NCBI GenBank assembly: GCA_050953825.1
Contig: JBMNNF010000003.1
Coordinates: forward strand, 123,404 to 187,403
DNA from: DUQW01 sp050953825
GTDB taxonomy: Bacteria > Bacillota_I > Bacilli_A > Acholeplasmatales > Acholeplasmataceae
Direction of reading: 5' to 3'
DNA: 64,000 bases
Part shown: positions 1 to 9,078 of the stretch, piece by piece
Position numbering within the stretch: position 1 is the stretch's first letter
Layout of the letters: the number at the start of each line of letters is the position of its first letter
The notes under the pieces: model-generated
The model's database searches: none
What the model saw: the letters and a program-made list of their open reading frames with translations, nothing else
What the model was told of the DNA's origin: nothing
Made by a program: the position numbers and the translations under genes

Positions 1-3000
1 TTATATGCAAAATGGATTAGAAATCCAAAAACCATTACTTTCCATTTAAATGATGGTAGTTTACCTGAAGGTTATGAGACAACAATGTTACTTTATGAAG
101 CTAATCTTCCATATACTTTACCAATACCAACTAAAGCTCCAAATGGCGAAGCCCACTATGAATTTATTGGTTGGTATCCATCAAATACAATTATATTTGA
201 CAATAAAATTGAGGTCTTAAATGAGTTTGAAGACTATACATTATACGCTAAATGGGATGAAGTCTACTATATTGGCGAATATCCACAAACTAAAGTAATT
301 GATTCAGCCTTAATTATTGAATTAGATAAACTAACACCTCAAACATCAAGTAAAACATTAACGACATCGCGAGGTAAGTCACATACAGAAACTTGGTACA
401 CAGTTACATACAGTGGTATTAAATATGAAAAAGTCGATACTGATTATTATAAATATGAACCAATTGCATTTTGTAAAACAGCAGATGGAACTTATTATTC
501 TAGACACATATTAGACTATTCACCATTTGATGAACTAGGTAATGATAGTACTATAACCAATATCTACAACAATAGTTATGTTAGAAAGTACATAACAGAA
601 GTTGTTAAACCTAAAACAGGTCTTGATTTTCTATTAGGTTTATTTTCAAAAGAACAGCTAAATAATAGCGATGATTTCCCTTGGAATGCTCATCGAAAAG
701 CTGTTAATACAGATTACTCAAATATGGCATGTCAAGGTGGAAGAGGAAAGATTCCGTCATCATCATTTTTGGTCTCTTACAACATAAATTATCTAAATAC
801 ATATTGGACAAACAGCCCTTCAACAGCTTTATACCGAACACTCAATGTTAAAGATAATGGTTCTGTAGTTCCAAATTCTCAAGGTGCTTCTACACATGAA
901 GTGTTAGGGCTTCGCATAACAATTCCAACCGGTTATACTATAACTTTTAATGGTAACGGTTATACAAGTGGTAGTACGCCAAAACAGATCGTAAAATATA
1001 ATGAATCAGAACAAGTTCAATTAAATGCTAATGGATTTTTAAAGACAGGCTATACTTTTAAAGGTTGGAGTACAACCGCTACTGGAGAAGTTGAATATAA
1101 TGACGAAATGGTTATTGAAAGTCCTCTAGCAGATGAATTAATCACTTTATATGCCGTTTGGGAGGCAAACACTTATACCATTATCTTCAACGGTAATGGA
1201 CATGACGGTGGTATCACACCAAATCAAAATATGACATACGACCAGGCATTGGCGTTACATCAAAGTAATTTTTATAAAGAAAATTACAAGTTTATTGGTT
1301 GGAGTACAACCGCCACTGGCAATGTTATTTATGAAAATAAGGAAATAGTTATTAATTTAACCACTTCCGGTTCAATTACTTTATATGCGGTTTGGTTATT
1401 AGGTAAGCAAATCACTCTTAACTTAAACGGTGGCACCCTACCTAGTGGTTATAAGAGTGTGATGTTTATAGCTAACTCAGACTTCCCATATACCCTACCA
1501 ATTCCGACGAAAACTGATGGGGAGGGCGGAGTATATGAATTTTTCGGTTGGTATGATAACCACTATATGCATTATGGAAATAAATTAGATGAGTTAACTG
1601 AAATTAAAGATTATACTTTATATGCCCATTGGACTGAGTATCCTGTTTATTACCAAAATGAATATCCTCAAACTAAAGTCACTGATCAAGCATTAATCAC
1701 CGAATTAAATAAACTCACACCTGAAACATCAAGTAAGACGTTAACTACTTCACAAAATACATCTAACGTTGAAACTTGGAATACAGTTACATATAGCGGT
1801 AATAAATATGAAAAATTGGGTAGCGATTATTATAAATATGAACCAATTGCCTTCTATAAATTACCAGATGGAACTTATTATTCAAGATATATCATCGATT
1901 ATTCACCATTTGATGAATACGGAAGTCCAACTATCCAAACTAACAAATACGACGATAGTTATGTTAGAAAATATTTAAAAGAAGTCATGAGGACTAAATC
2001 GGGAATTGATCAAACATTAGGCTTATTGTCAACTGATGAATTATCAACTTATAATAAAATTAACAAAGCCACTAGTACTGATTATGCAAGTGCAGTCTTA
2101 TTAGGTGGTAGAGGTGAAATAACATCATTTGAAGTTTCTTACGATGATTCTTATTTAAATTATTACTATACAAATACTTCGTATACATATGGCACTCAAA
2201 GTGCATATTGTATCAATGCTGATGGTAATAAAACTAACTATATTTGTTATCGAGTACTAGGTCTTCGCGTGTCGATTCCAAGAACCTATATCATAACCTT
2301 TGAGGGAAACGGTCATGATAGTGGAAGTACTCAAAGTCAAACAGTCTATTACCATGAACGAGTACCACTAAATGCTAATGGATTTAGTAAATCTGGTCAC
2401 ACCTTTATGGGATGGAGTACAACTAGTACAGGAGATGTTGAATATATTGATGAAGAAAATATTAAAAACTTAACCAATGAGGTTGGTGGCGAAGTAACCT
2501 TATATGCCGTTTGGGAAGAACATCATACCGTTAACGTTATTTTAAATGGTGGAGCTTTACCTGGTGGCGGTAATGTTATCAACGTTCCAATTTCAGAGTT
2601 TCCATTTATTATGCCAAGACCAACTAAGACTACTGGAAGTTATCATCGAGAATTTTTAGGTTGGTATACTGAAAACTCTACTGAAGGGACAAGATTAGAC
2701 GTATTAAGTACACTTCAAACCTATACTTTATACGCTTTATGGGGTGATGAACCACTTTATTATATCGGCGAGTATCCACAAACTAAAATTACTGATGCAG
2801 CGTTAATTGCTATACTTGATGAATTGACACCACAAACATCAACTAAGACTTTACCAACATCACAACCTGATCTATCTAACACAGAAACTTGGTATACGGT
2901 TAGTTATAAAGGTTATAAGTTTGAAAAACTTGGATCTAATTATTTTAAATATGAACCAATCGCTTTCTACTATCGAATCGATACCGGTCTTCATTACACT

Positions 3001-3459
3001 AAGTACATAATCGACTATTCACCATTTGATGTCTATGTATTTCCTGCAAGTGGGTATATCCCATCTAATAATTATAATACTAGCTATGTTAAAGGTTATC
3101 TAAACCAAGTCCTTAAAATCAAAGCCGGTGTTACTTCAACTGTAAGGTTGTTATTAGAAACAGATTTAAATAACACTGCTAATTTTGCTGATGTTGAAGC
3201 GAAAAAAGCGACATCTACCGAATATGCGGAAGAAGTATTTTTAACACATATCCGACACGAAAATTCAACGCTAGGCGTCAGTTATAAAACTTCTTCATAT
3301 TTGAATACTTATTGGACGGGTACTCCTAGTAAGAAAACAGATCAATCCCATATTAATCGAGTGGTTTATGTTTTATATAATGGTAATTATGGCGAACACT
3401 ACTACTTAATAGAACACGCTAACTATTTATTTGGATTGCGTTGTGTGTTTGAAGATTAA
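1..3459 (+). CDS. Modular surface protein with InlB-type repeats and three DUF6273-like domains (5' end outside window)
   Basis: The reading frame is open from base 1 (first codons read LYAKW, the end of an InlB-type repeat), so the start and signal peptide lie upstream. Two module types alternate. Listeria/Bacteroides (InlB B / Flg_new-like) repeats begin with (L/F)NG(G/N)G and end with LYA(K/V/H)W. Three copies of a larger domain lie at about 259-930, 1639-2277 and 2752-3456. Each large domain has EYPQTK, KYEPIAF, a Y(N/D)xSYVR(K)Y helix, TDYA/TEYA, YW(T)xxP and LGLR, the signature order I know from DUF6273-type domains. There is no LPXTG or C-terminal membrane helix; it ends LFGLRCVFED, so any anchor must be N-terminal or non-covalent. 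A surface or secreted role is inferred from the InlB repeats. The target is unknown. A terminator follows directly. Confidence 0.8.
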   Translation, partial: LYAKWIRNPKTITFHLNDGSLPEGYETTMLLYEANLPYTLPIPTKAPNGEAHYEFIGWYPSNTIIFDNKIEVLNEFEDYTLYAKWDEVYYIGEYPQTKVIDSALIIELDKLTPQTSSKTLTTSRGKSHTETWYTVTYSGIKYEKVDTDYYKYEPIAFCKTADGTYYSRHILDYSPFDELGNDSTITNIYNNSYVRKYITEVVKPKTGLDFLLGLFSKEQLNNSDDFPWNAHRKAVNTDYSNMACQGGRGKIPSSSFLVSYNINYLNTYWTNSPSTALYRTLNVKDNGSVVPNSQGASTHEVLGLRITIPTGYTITFNGNGYTSGSTPKQIVKYNESEQVQLNANGFLKTGYTFKGWSTTATGEVEYNDEMVIESPLADELITLYAVWEANTYTIIFNGNGHDGGITPNQNMTYDQALALHQSNFYKENYKFIGWSTTATGNVIYENKEIVINLTTSGSITLYAVWLLGKQITLNLNGGTLPSGYKSVMFIANSDFPYTLPIPTKTDGEGGVYEFFGWYDNHYMHYGNKLDELTEIKDYTLYAHWTEYPVYYQNEYPQTKVTDQALITELNKLTPETSSKTLTTSQNTSNVETWNTVTYSGNKYEKLGSDYYKYEPIAFYKLPDGTYYSRYIIDYSPFDEYGSPTIQTNKYDDSYVRKYLKEVMRTKSGIDQTLGLLSTDELSTYNKINKATSTDYASAVLLGGRGEITSFEVSYDDSYLNYYYTNTSYTYGTQSAYCINADGNKTNYICYRVLGLRVSIPRTYIITFEGNGHDSGSTQSQTVYYHERVPLNANGFSKSGHTFMGWSTTSTGDVEYIDEENIKNLTNEVGGEVTLYAVWEEHHTVNVILNGGALPGGGNVINVPISEFPFIMPRPTKTTGSYHREFLGWYTENSTEGTRLDVLSTLQTYTLYALWGDEPLYYIGEYPQTKITDAALIAILDELTPQTSTKTLPTSQPDLSNTETWYTVSYKGYKFEKLGSNYFKYEPIAFYYRIDTGLHYTKYIIDYSPFDVYVFPASGYIPSNNYNTSYVKGYLNQVLKIKAGVTSTVRLLLETDLNNTANFADVEAKKATSTEYAEEVFLTHIRHENSTLGVSYKTSSYLNTYWTGTPSKKTDQSHINRVVYVLYNGNYGEHYYLIEHANYLFGLRCVFED

Positions 3460-3541
3460 TCTTTTATTGTTTCCAAAAAATAATGCAGCACTAATTAGAT
3501 TGAACATAAAATTAAAAGATTAATTGTATGTAAAACCAAAT

Positions 3542-3566
3542 AAGGAGCGCACAACGCTCCTTTTTT
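3542..3566 (+). terminator. Rho-independent terminator after the surface protein
   Basis: The stem GGAGCG (3544-3549) pairs with CGCTCC (3555-3560) across a 5-nt loop and is followed by six T residues. It lies about 85 bases after the surface-protein stop codon and before thiI. Confidence 0.9.
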
Positions 3567-3623
3567 GGTTAATATGAGTTAATTATCGCCTCATAAATAT
3601 GATAAAATAATAGTGGTGGTTAT

Positions 3624-4883
3624 ATGTACAAGAAAATGATATTAATCCGTTTTGGGGATTTAATGTTAAAAGGAAAAAATCAAAGAACATTTACTAACGC
3701 CATTAAACGATTAATCAAAGATAAACTAAGTGATTTAAATGTGACAATTATTAATACTTATAACCGAGTTTATTTAGAATTAAATGAGGTTAATCCTGAT
3801 TTGGTAGTATCAAGACTAATGTTAGTCTCAGGCTTACATTCTTTTAGTTTTGTTTATAAAACATCACTTGAACTAGAAAATATTAAAAATACTGCAATTC
3901 AATTAATAGAAGATGAATTAACTGACTATAATCACTTCAAAATCGAAACGAAACGAGCTTATAAACAAATTCCATATACAAGTTTAGAATTTTCAAAACT
4001 AATGGCTCCGGCCATTTTAAAGCACTTTGGCGGTAAAATTACTGTTGATGTGAAAAACCCAACAGAGATCTTAACTATTGAAATTCGAGAAGATGGAACA
4101 TATTTGTTTTTAAAAACAATTAAAGGTTTAGGTGGCTATCCAGTCGGAACTGGCGGTAAAGGATTAGTAATGTTAAGTGGTGGAATTGATTCACCGGTAG
4201 CTGGATTTCTCGCCTTGAAACAAGGCGTAGAAATTGAATTAATTCACTTTGAGTCTTGTCCAATGACACCACTAGAATCAGTTGATAAAGTTTTAAAAAT
4301 TAGTCAAAAACTAGCAAGATACATGCCAAAAGGGCAAATTAAAATCCATTTAGTTCATTTTGCGGAAATTCATCATGAACTATTAACTCACATTCCAGAT
4401 CCATATTTGATTACGATTATGAGGAGAATGATGTACCGGATTGCCGAAAGGTTTGCCCAACGCCAACATATATTAGTCTTAATTAATGGTGAGTCAATTG
4501 GTCAAGTTGCCAGCCAAACTTTAGAGAGTTTAAGTGTGGTTGAAGAAGTGACAAGAATGCCAATTATTAGACCACTAGCGACTTATGATAAAAATGATAT
4601 TATTAAAATTTCCAAACAAATTGATACTTATGAAACATCAATTATTCCATTTGAAGATTGTTGTACTGTCTATGTACCAAAGAAACCAGTAACTAAACCC
4701 AAGAGTGTGGAATGTGAAAGGGTTGAAGCAAAATTCGATTACGAACCACTAATTGAAACAGCAATCAACAGTATAACAACCATCAAAGTTTATCATAATC
4801 AAGAAATTAGATTAGCTAATTACGGGTTTGAATTCAAAGATGCCTATGAGGGGTGGAAACATGATAACCAGTCGTCAAAATGA
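3624..4883 (+). CDS. thiI: tRNA 4-thiouridine synthase ThiI
   Basis: ThiI adenylates U8 of tRNA and transfers sulfur to make 4-thiouridine, and can also feed thiamine synthesis. The 419-residue protein has an N-terminal ferredoxin-like/THUMP region (about 1-165). A PP-loop ATP pyrophosphatase domain carries SGGIDSP at residues 185-191. There is no C-terminal rhodanese domain, as in Bacillus-type ThiI, so sulfur probably comes directly from a cysteine desulfurase. No iscS/nifZ lies next to it here. The start ATG follows GGTGGTT. The next gene starts inside its 3' end, which suggests translational coupling. Confidence 0.93.
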   Translation: MYKKMILIRFGDLMLKGKNQRTFTNAIKRLIKDKLSDLNVTIINTYNRVYLELNEVNPDLVVSRLMLVSGLHSFSFVYKTSLELENIKNTAIQLIEDELTDYNHFKIETKRAYKQIPYTSLEFSKLMAPAILKHFGGKITVDVKNPTEILTIEIREDGTYLFLKTIKGLGGYPVGTGGKGLVMLSGGIDSPVAGFLALKQGVEIELIHFESCPMTPLESVDKVLKISQKLARYMPKGQIKIHLVHFAEIHHELLTHIPDPYLITIMRRMMYRIAERFAQRQHILVLINGESIGQVASQTLESLSVVEEVTRMPIIRPLATYDKNDIIKISKQIDTYETSIIPFEDCCTVYVPKKPVTKPKSVECERVEAKFDYEPLIETAINSITTIKVYHNQEIRLANYGFEFKDAYEGWKHDNQSSK

Positions 4884-5559
4884 AACCATAAAAAAATATT
4901 TGAAACTAAAACGAAAAAAATATCGTGATCAAGAATCGCAATTTTTAATATACGGTGATCATTTAATTGAGATGGCGAAACGCCATGGTAATATTGAATT
5001 AATTATTACTTCAAATGAATCAAAAGAAGGGTTATTAGTTTCTAAAGAAATTATGGATGAATTTAGTCAAACTGAAACTACCTTTGATACTTTAGCGGTT
5101 TGTAATAAAACGAATCACCCAATAGTTTCAAACCGGATATTAATTTTAGATGATATTCAAAATCCTGATAACGCTGGCGCCTTAATTCGGAGTGCAGCAG
5201 CTTTTGGATTTAATCATCTCATTTTTAGTTTAAAAAGTGCTGATTTTTATAACGAGAAGACGATAAGGGCTTCGCAAGGCGCTATTTTTGATGTATATCA
5301 CGAAAGAGTTGATTTAGTAGAAACGATTAAAAAACTAAAAAAAGAGGGATATTTCATCGTTGGGGCGACCGCTCACGGTCAATCGTTTGTCACTAATCAC
5401 CGTGAAAAAGTGGCATTAGTTTTAGGGAACGAAGGTGCGGGAATTTCTTTAGAAGTTGAAGCGTTATTAGATGCCCAAACTACAATTAAAACTCAACATG
5501 TTGAAAGTTTAAATGTCAGTATTGCCGGTAGTATTTTAATGTATGAATGGAGTAAATAA
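4861..5559 (+). CDS. SpoU/TrmH-family RNA 2'-O-methyltransferase
   Basis: This is a 232-residue SPOUT enzyme expected to methylate a ribose 2'-OH in rRNA or tRNA with SAM. The three SpoU motifs are visible: DDIQNPDNAGALIRSA (motif 1), LGNEGAGIS (motif 2) and LNVSIAGSILMYEW (motif 3). An N-terminal substrate-binding segment precedes them. The longer frame opens at 4828, but GAGGGG at 4849-4854 sits seven bases before the ATG at 4861, and family members begin near this residue, so I chose 4861. It overlaps thiI by 23 bases. It resembles the YsgA/RlmB group; the modified nucleotide cannot be told from sequence alone. Confidence 0.88.
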   Translation: MITSRQNETIKKYLKLKRKKYRDQESQFLIYGDHLIEMAKRHGNIELIITSNESKEGLLVSKEIMDEFSQTETTFDTLAVCNKTNHPIVSNRILILDDIQNPDNAGALIRSAAAFGFNHLIFSLKSADFYNEKTIRASQGAIFDVYHERVDLVETIKKLKKEGYFIVGATAHGQSFVTNHREKVALVLGNEGAGISLEVEALLDAQTTIKTQHVESLNVSIAGSILMYEWSK

Positions 5560-6420
5560 ATGAGAATTGCCAGTTATTTTGATTATTACGATTGGACCAT
5601 AGACAAACAAATAAAACTTTATGAAACGAACCAACTTGACTACTTTATTTTAAGAAGAGTTGATGGGTTTGGTTTTTTAAATTATCAAGATCGCTTAACC
5701 GAAATTTCGTTTAAATTAAGAAAAGTTAAAATTGGCTTTTTTGATCCACTATTAGCACCAATCAATTTAGATGATGAAAATCATATCAATCAATTAATGG
5801 CTGCCGCCAAGTTTGCTAAAAAAGTTAAGACAAAAAATCTGGTCATTCAAATCAAACCATTTACTAATGAATCAACTAAAAAAGAAATTAAAACCTATTT
5901 AAAGAAAATAAAAAAACATACTAAAAGGTTAAATATTTTAATTAAGATTGATAATCAAAACGACATGTTTGTTTTTCATAAAATAGCTAATGAAATTAAG
6001 TTAAGAAAGATTCAACTAATTTTTAATCCAGCCGTCATTTATCGTAAAAATACTTCACCCTTAAGTTCATATTCTTTAATGAGAAAGAAAATTGGATTAT
6101 TTGAAGTTGCCGATACTGCTGAAGATGGTGAAGATATTTTAGTTGGCTATGGTGCCATTAAAATGAAAGAGTTATTTAAAAATTTATTTATTGATCGTTA
6201 CCAACATTTAATTACTCTTAATTCTAACTTGGATGACGTCTTTGAAAATTTTGGAGTTAATCCGTTAGATGTTGAACGCAAAAATAAAAGACAAAATTTA
6301 GACAAATATTTAGAAACCATTCAAAAAATGGGCTATGTGATTTATGATAAAGAAAATGAAGTATCATTTGAAGATATTATTGCCCATCAAATTAAATTGT
6401 TAAAAATTGTCTTTAAATAA
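5560..6420 (+). CDS. Possible divergent TIM-barrel (sugar-phosphate isomerase/epimerase-like) protein
   Basis: The gene starts directly after the methyltransferase stop and probably belongs to the thiI operon. The 286-residue protein is rich in Lys and Ile and has no membrane segment. A stretch near residues 68-105 (NLDDENHINQLMAAAKFAKK, then a KNLVIQIKP strand) and a late GYGAI strand resemble xylose-isomerase-like (AP endonuclease 2 family) barrels. I do not see the expected Glu/Asp/His metal ligands, so catalytic activity is doubtful. I do not recognise a specific function; the fold call is weak inference. Confidence 0.4.
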   Translation: MRIASYFDYYDWTIDKQIKLYETNQLDYFILRRVDGFGFLNYQDRLTEISFKLRKVKIGFFDPLLAPINLDDENHINQLMAAAKFAKKVKTKNLVIQIKPFTNESTKKEIKTYLKKIKKHTKRLNILIKIDNQNDMFVFHKIANEIKLRKIQLIFNPAVIYRKNTSPLSSYSLMRKKIGLFEVADTAEDGEDILVGYGAIKMKELFKNLFIDRYQHLITLNSNLDDVFENFGVNPLDVERKNKRQNLDKYLETIQKMGYVIYDKENEVSFEDIIAHQIKLLKIVFK

Positions 6421-6442
6421 AAAAAAGACCATTACAGGTCTT
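6419..6442 (-). terminator. Terminator of def overlapping its stop codon
   Basis: On the minus strand AAGACC and GGTCTT form a 6-bp hairpin (6425-6430 with 6437-6442) followed by a T run. The def stop codon (6432-6434) lies in the loop. Confidence 0.75.
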
Positions 6443-7004
6443 CATCATGATTGATTTCAAATGCTGGTTCAGCATCGTCTAATTTATCATACAGTTTAGA
6501 AACAAATAAAATTCCTTCTAAATGGTCAAACTCATGTTGGAAAACAATAGCGGGATAACCACTTAATTTTAATTTATTAGGAGTTACTTTATTCGTTTTT
6601 GGATCAAATTCGGAAAACTCAATTTCAATTTCTCTATGTCTTGGAGTTAGTCCTTCGGTTTCATAATCAACACTTAAGCACCCTTCACCACCTGGTAAAT
6701 AAATCATTTCTTCACTTTTATAAGTAATTTCAGGATTAATTACGACAAATGAATATAGTTCGTCTAGAAAATCAAAATGAACCGCAAACATCCGCTTTAA
6801 AATATTTACTTGAGGGGCAGCGATACCAACTGCCGCTCTTAATCCGTATTTTTCAGCGATAGTTTCATCTTGTGAGTTCACGACAAATTCGTGTAAGTCA
6901 CGAGCTAATCTTTTATCAGCAAAAGAAAGTGGCATTTTCACTGGTTTTGACACTTTCAATAAATTAGGATGTCCATCTACGATAATGTTACGCATTGTAA
7001 TCAT
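6432..7004 (-). CDS. def: Peptide deformylase
   Basis: The enzyme removes the N-formyl group from new proteins. All three motifs are present: GIAAPQ (motif 1), EGCLSV (motif 2, Cys metal ligand) and QHEFDHLEG (motif 3, two His metal ligands plus the catalytic Glu). At 190 residues it is of the longer Gram-positive (type 2) length. The minus-strand start ATG at 7004 follows GGTGAT at a short spacing; an internal ATG at 6995 is possible. An extended -10 TGGTATAAT lies just upstream at about 7019-7027, divergent from the flavodoxin gene. Confidence 0.95.
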   Translation of the reverse strand: MITMRNIIVDGHPNLLKVSKPVKMPLSFADKRLARDLHEFVVNSQDETIAEKYGLRAAVGIAAPQVNILKRMFAVHFDFLDELYSFVVINPEITYKSEEMIYLPGGEGCLSVDYETEGLTPRHREIEIEFSEFDPKTNKVTPNKLKLSGYPAIVFQHEFDHLEGILFVSKLYDKLDDAEPAFEINHDEDL

Positions 7005-7043
7005 GTTATCACCAAAAATATTATACCATAAGGAGACAAAAGT

Positions 7044-7502
7044 ATGAATAAGAAGGCTATTATCTATACATCATATCACCATAATAACACTGTTAACTTA
7101 ATTAAAGATGCAGTTAATGAATTAGAATATGATTGGTATAACTTATTAAGAGATAAAGATGTATCGATCAATTTTGATCAATACGATACAATTATTTTTG
7201 GATCGGGGATTTATTACTCAAGAGTTCACAAGGTAATGGTTAATTTTTTATTAAATAATAAAGAAAAGCTAGAAGGCAAAAACATAGCGGCAGTTATTAC
7301 TGCTGGGAAAACTCCAAGTGGATATGCTAAAAGAGTGAAAAATCATTTTAAGAATTTAAAACTAGATAATGTTTTAGTTTTTTCTTGCCTTGGTTTTGAT
7401 ACTTATGGACCGCTTAAGTTAATTGGTGGCGTGAATAAAGATCGACCAAATAGTGAAGATGTTATAAAATTAAAGAAGTTTATATTGGATAATAATCTAT
7501 GA
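7044..7502 (+). CDS. Flavodoxin-domain protein
   Basis: The 152-residue protein begins with a beta strand and phosphate-binding-type loop (IIYTSYHHNNT, residues 5-15), as in flavodoxins. GSGIYYSRVHK and a late FSCLGFDTYGP segment follow, typical of the small flavodoxins related to HemG/EFR-associated proteins. It should bind FMN and carry electrons; its partner is not evident. The SD AAGGAG sits nine bases before the ATG. Its stop overlaps the ATG of the next gene (ATGA), so the two are probably co-translated. Confidence 0.8.
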   Translation: MNKKAIIYTSYHHNNTVNLIKDAVNELEYDWYNLLRDKDVSINFDQYDTIIFGSGIYYSRVHKVMVNFLLNNKEKLEGKNIAAVITAGKTPSGYAKRVKNHFKNLKLDNVLVFSCLGFDTYGPLKLIGGVNKDRPNSEDVIKLKKFILDNNL

Positions 7503-8197
7503 TGCGACTAGATAGGTTACTTGCCAATATGAAATTTGGCACTAGAAAAGAAGTTAGACAAATGATCCAAGATGGAGTGGTTACTGTCAACAATAAAATA
7601 CCACTTAAAACTGATATTAAAGTTAATCCAAGTCATGACCGCGTAGTTGTTGATGGTGAGGAAATCTATTACAAGGATGAAATTATCTTAGCGATGTATA
7701 AACCAATAGGTTATTTATCGGCTAATATTGATAATTTACATCCAGTAGTAATGGAATTATTAAAACCACCATATCATCGTCATGATTTTAAAATTGCTGG
7801 AAGATTAGATTTAGATGCTGAAGGCTTATTAATCTTAACTACTAGTGGTAATACCGTTCATTTAATTAGTAATCCCCATCAAAATGTAATTAAAAAATAT
7901 GAAGTGACGACAGATTTTGCAATTGATGATAAAATGTTATTAAGATTATTAGAACCAATTAAAATTTTAGATGGCAATAGTAATCCTTATCTAGCCCAAG
8001 CTTTAGAAGTAAATAAAATTGATGAAAAGATGGCAATTATCGCTATTGATCAAGGGAAATATCATCAAGTGAAACGAATGTTTAAGGCCATTGGGTATGA
8101 AGTAACTAATTTAAAAAGAATTAAAATTGGGAAATATACTCTTCCAAATATCAAACCTGGGGAGTATATTGAAATTACTAAAGAAGATATCTTATAA
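7499..8197 (+). CDS. rRNA pseudouridine synthase, RsuA/RluB family
   Basis: An N-terminal S4 RNA-binding domain (RLDRLLANMKFGTRKEVRQM, residues 3-22) is followed by the pseudouridine synthase domain. The catalytic motif AGRLDLDAEGLLILT contains the nucleophilic Asp. The length of 232 residues fits the RsuA type (16S rRNA), but RluB/RluE cannot be excluded. Two consecutive ATGs open the gene; the first overlaps the upstream stop by four bases. It is followed 15 bases later by ylbG. Confidence 0.9.
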   Translation: MMRLDRLLANMKFGTRKEVRQMIQDGVVTVNNKIPLKTDIKVNPSHDRVVVDGEEIYYKDEIILAMYKPIGYLSANIDNLHPVVMELLKPPYHRHDFKIAGRLDLDAEGLLILTTSGNTVHLISNPHQNVIKKYEVTTDFAIDDKMLLRLLEPIKILDGNSNPYLAQALEVNKIDEKMAIIAIDQGKYHQVKRMFKAIGYEVTNLKRIKIGKYTLPNIKPGEYIEITKEDIL

Positions 8198-8212
8198 AGG
8201 AGGGAATAATAC

Positions 8213-8455
8213 ATGGTAAAAGAAAATATTACTAATCGTGTGGCATATATTATTTCATATTCTAATAAAGCGGTTTTAAAAAGATTAGAGAAATTACCAG
8301 TTAGAATTTCTTATATTTCTGAAGCTAATAAACAAGTTTTAGTTTATTTTGATCGCAAGCAAAAAAAAGATGTGGAAAATCAATTAAAGCGAGTTAAGGG
8401 ATTTATTGGTATGGAAGAATCAGCTTTATTTCAAGAAGATGTCTTAAACTTTTAA
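8213..8455 (+). CDS. ylbG: YlbG family protein (DUF2129)
   Basis: This small 80-residue soluble protein fits the UPF0298/YlbG family: a short N-terminal strand, a KQVLVYFD strand in the middle, and a VKGFIGMEESAL segment near the end. In Firmicutes YlbG often lies near RNA-related genes and its biochemical role is unclear. A strong SD (AAAGGAGGG, 8197-8205) precedes the ATG. It ends the transcription unit in front of the rpsP promoter. Confidence 0.7.
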   Translation: MVKENITNRVAYIISYSNKAVLKRLEKLPVRISYISEANKQVLVYFDRKQKKDVENQLKRVKGFIGMEESALFQEDVLNF

Positions 8456-8484
8456 TGAAAATAATATCAATTATAATATTTAAC

Positions 8485-8516
8485 GGGTGTTAAGTGTTTT
8501 TACTTGACACCCCTTA
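8485..8516 (+). terminator. Hairpin terminator that overlaps the rpsP -35 box
   Basis: Bases 8485-8495 pair with 8502-8512 in an 11-bp stem with one G-T pair and a GTTTTT loop. A T-rich but interrupted tail (TTATTTATT) follows. The 3' arm contains the TTGACA -35 element of the next promoter. Confidence 0.6.
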
Positions 8517-8532
8517 TTTATTATTGTATTAT
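8504..8532 (+). promoter_or_regulatory. Promoter of the rpsP operon
   Basis: TTGACA (8504-8509) and TATTAT (8527-8532) are separated by exactly 17 bases. This is one of the best sigma-A-type promoters in the window and fits a ribosomal-protein operon. Confidence 0.85.
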
Positions 8533-8568
8533 ATACAAGTAAAAATTATTTAAAGGAGTGAAATAAAG

Positions 8569-8811
8569 ATGGCTGTAAAAATTAGATTACAAAGATTTGG
8601 CGCTAAAAAAAGACCATTTTATCGTGTTGTGGCAAGTGAATCAACTAGAGCGAGAGACGGCAAGTTCTTAGAAATTTTAGGAACATATAATCCACTTGAT
8701 GGAGAAGTGAAAGTTGATGCTGAAAAAGTACAAAAGTGGTTAGATAATGGAGCTCAACCAACTGACACAGTTAGAAGCTTACTTAAAAAGCATAAAGTAC
8801 TAGAAAAATAA
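8569..8811 (+). CDS. rpsP: 30S ribosomal protein S16
   Basis: This is an 80-residue basic protein with the S16 opening VKIRLQRFGAKKRPFYRVV, followed by SxxxRDGKFLEILGTYNP. S16 binds 16S rRNA early in 30S assembly. The SD AAGGAG is followed by ATG at 8569. It leads the conserved order rpsP-khpA-rimM-trmD, with rplS after a short gap. Confidence 0.98.
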   Translation: MAVKIRLQRFGAKKRPFYRVVASESTRARDGKFLEILGTYNPLDGEVKVDAEKVQKWLDNGAQPTDTVRSLLKKHKVLEK

Positions 8812-8827
8812 GAAAAGGGTGATTATA

Positions 8828-9076
8828 ATGGCAATAGATTTTGAAAAACTAGTTGTTGATATAGTTAAGCCATTGGTTGTTTACCCTGATGATGTTGTAG
8901 TTAAAGTTTTATCAGAAGATGATGACTCTGTAGTCGTTCAATTATTAGTTAATCCCGAAGACTTAGGAAGAGTAATTGGACGTGGTGGTCGCACAGCTAG
9001 TGCGATTCGAACCATTTTATATGCTGGGGCGACTTTAGCCAATGTTAGAGTCAAACTAGACATTGATTCGTATTAA
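8828..9076 (+). CDS. khpA: KH-domain RNA-binding protein KhpA
   Basis: This single-KH-domain protein of 82 residues has the GRVIGRGGRTA loop (the GxxG RNA-binding motif) near residues 46-56. KhpA pairs with KhpB in Firmicutes and affects division and RNA stability. The frame opens at a GTG (8819), but AGGGTG at 8816-8821 is a good SD for the ATG at 8828, which I use. It is placed between rpsP and rimM as in Bacillus (ylqC). Confidence 0.93.
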   Translation: MAIDFEKLVVDIVKPLVVYPDDVVVKVLSEDDDSVVVQLLVNPEDLGRVIGRGGRTASAIRTILYAGATLANVRVKLDIDSY

Positions 9077-9078
9077 TA

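Noticed and set aside
5560..6420. A confident sugar-phosphate isomerase assignment
   Set aside because: Only weak strand patterns match and the metal-binding residues are not visible, so I kept it as a low-confidence fold guess.
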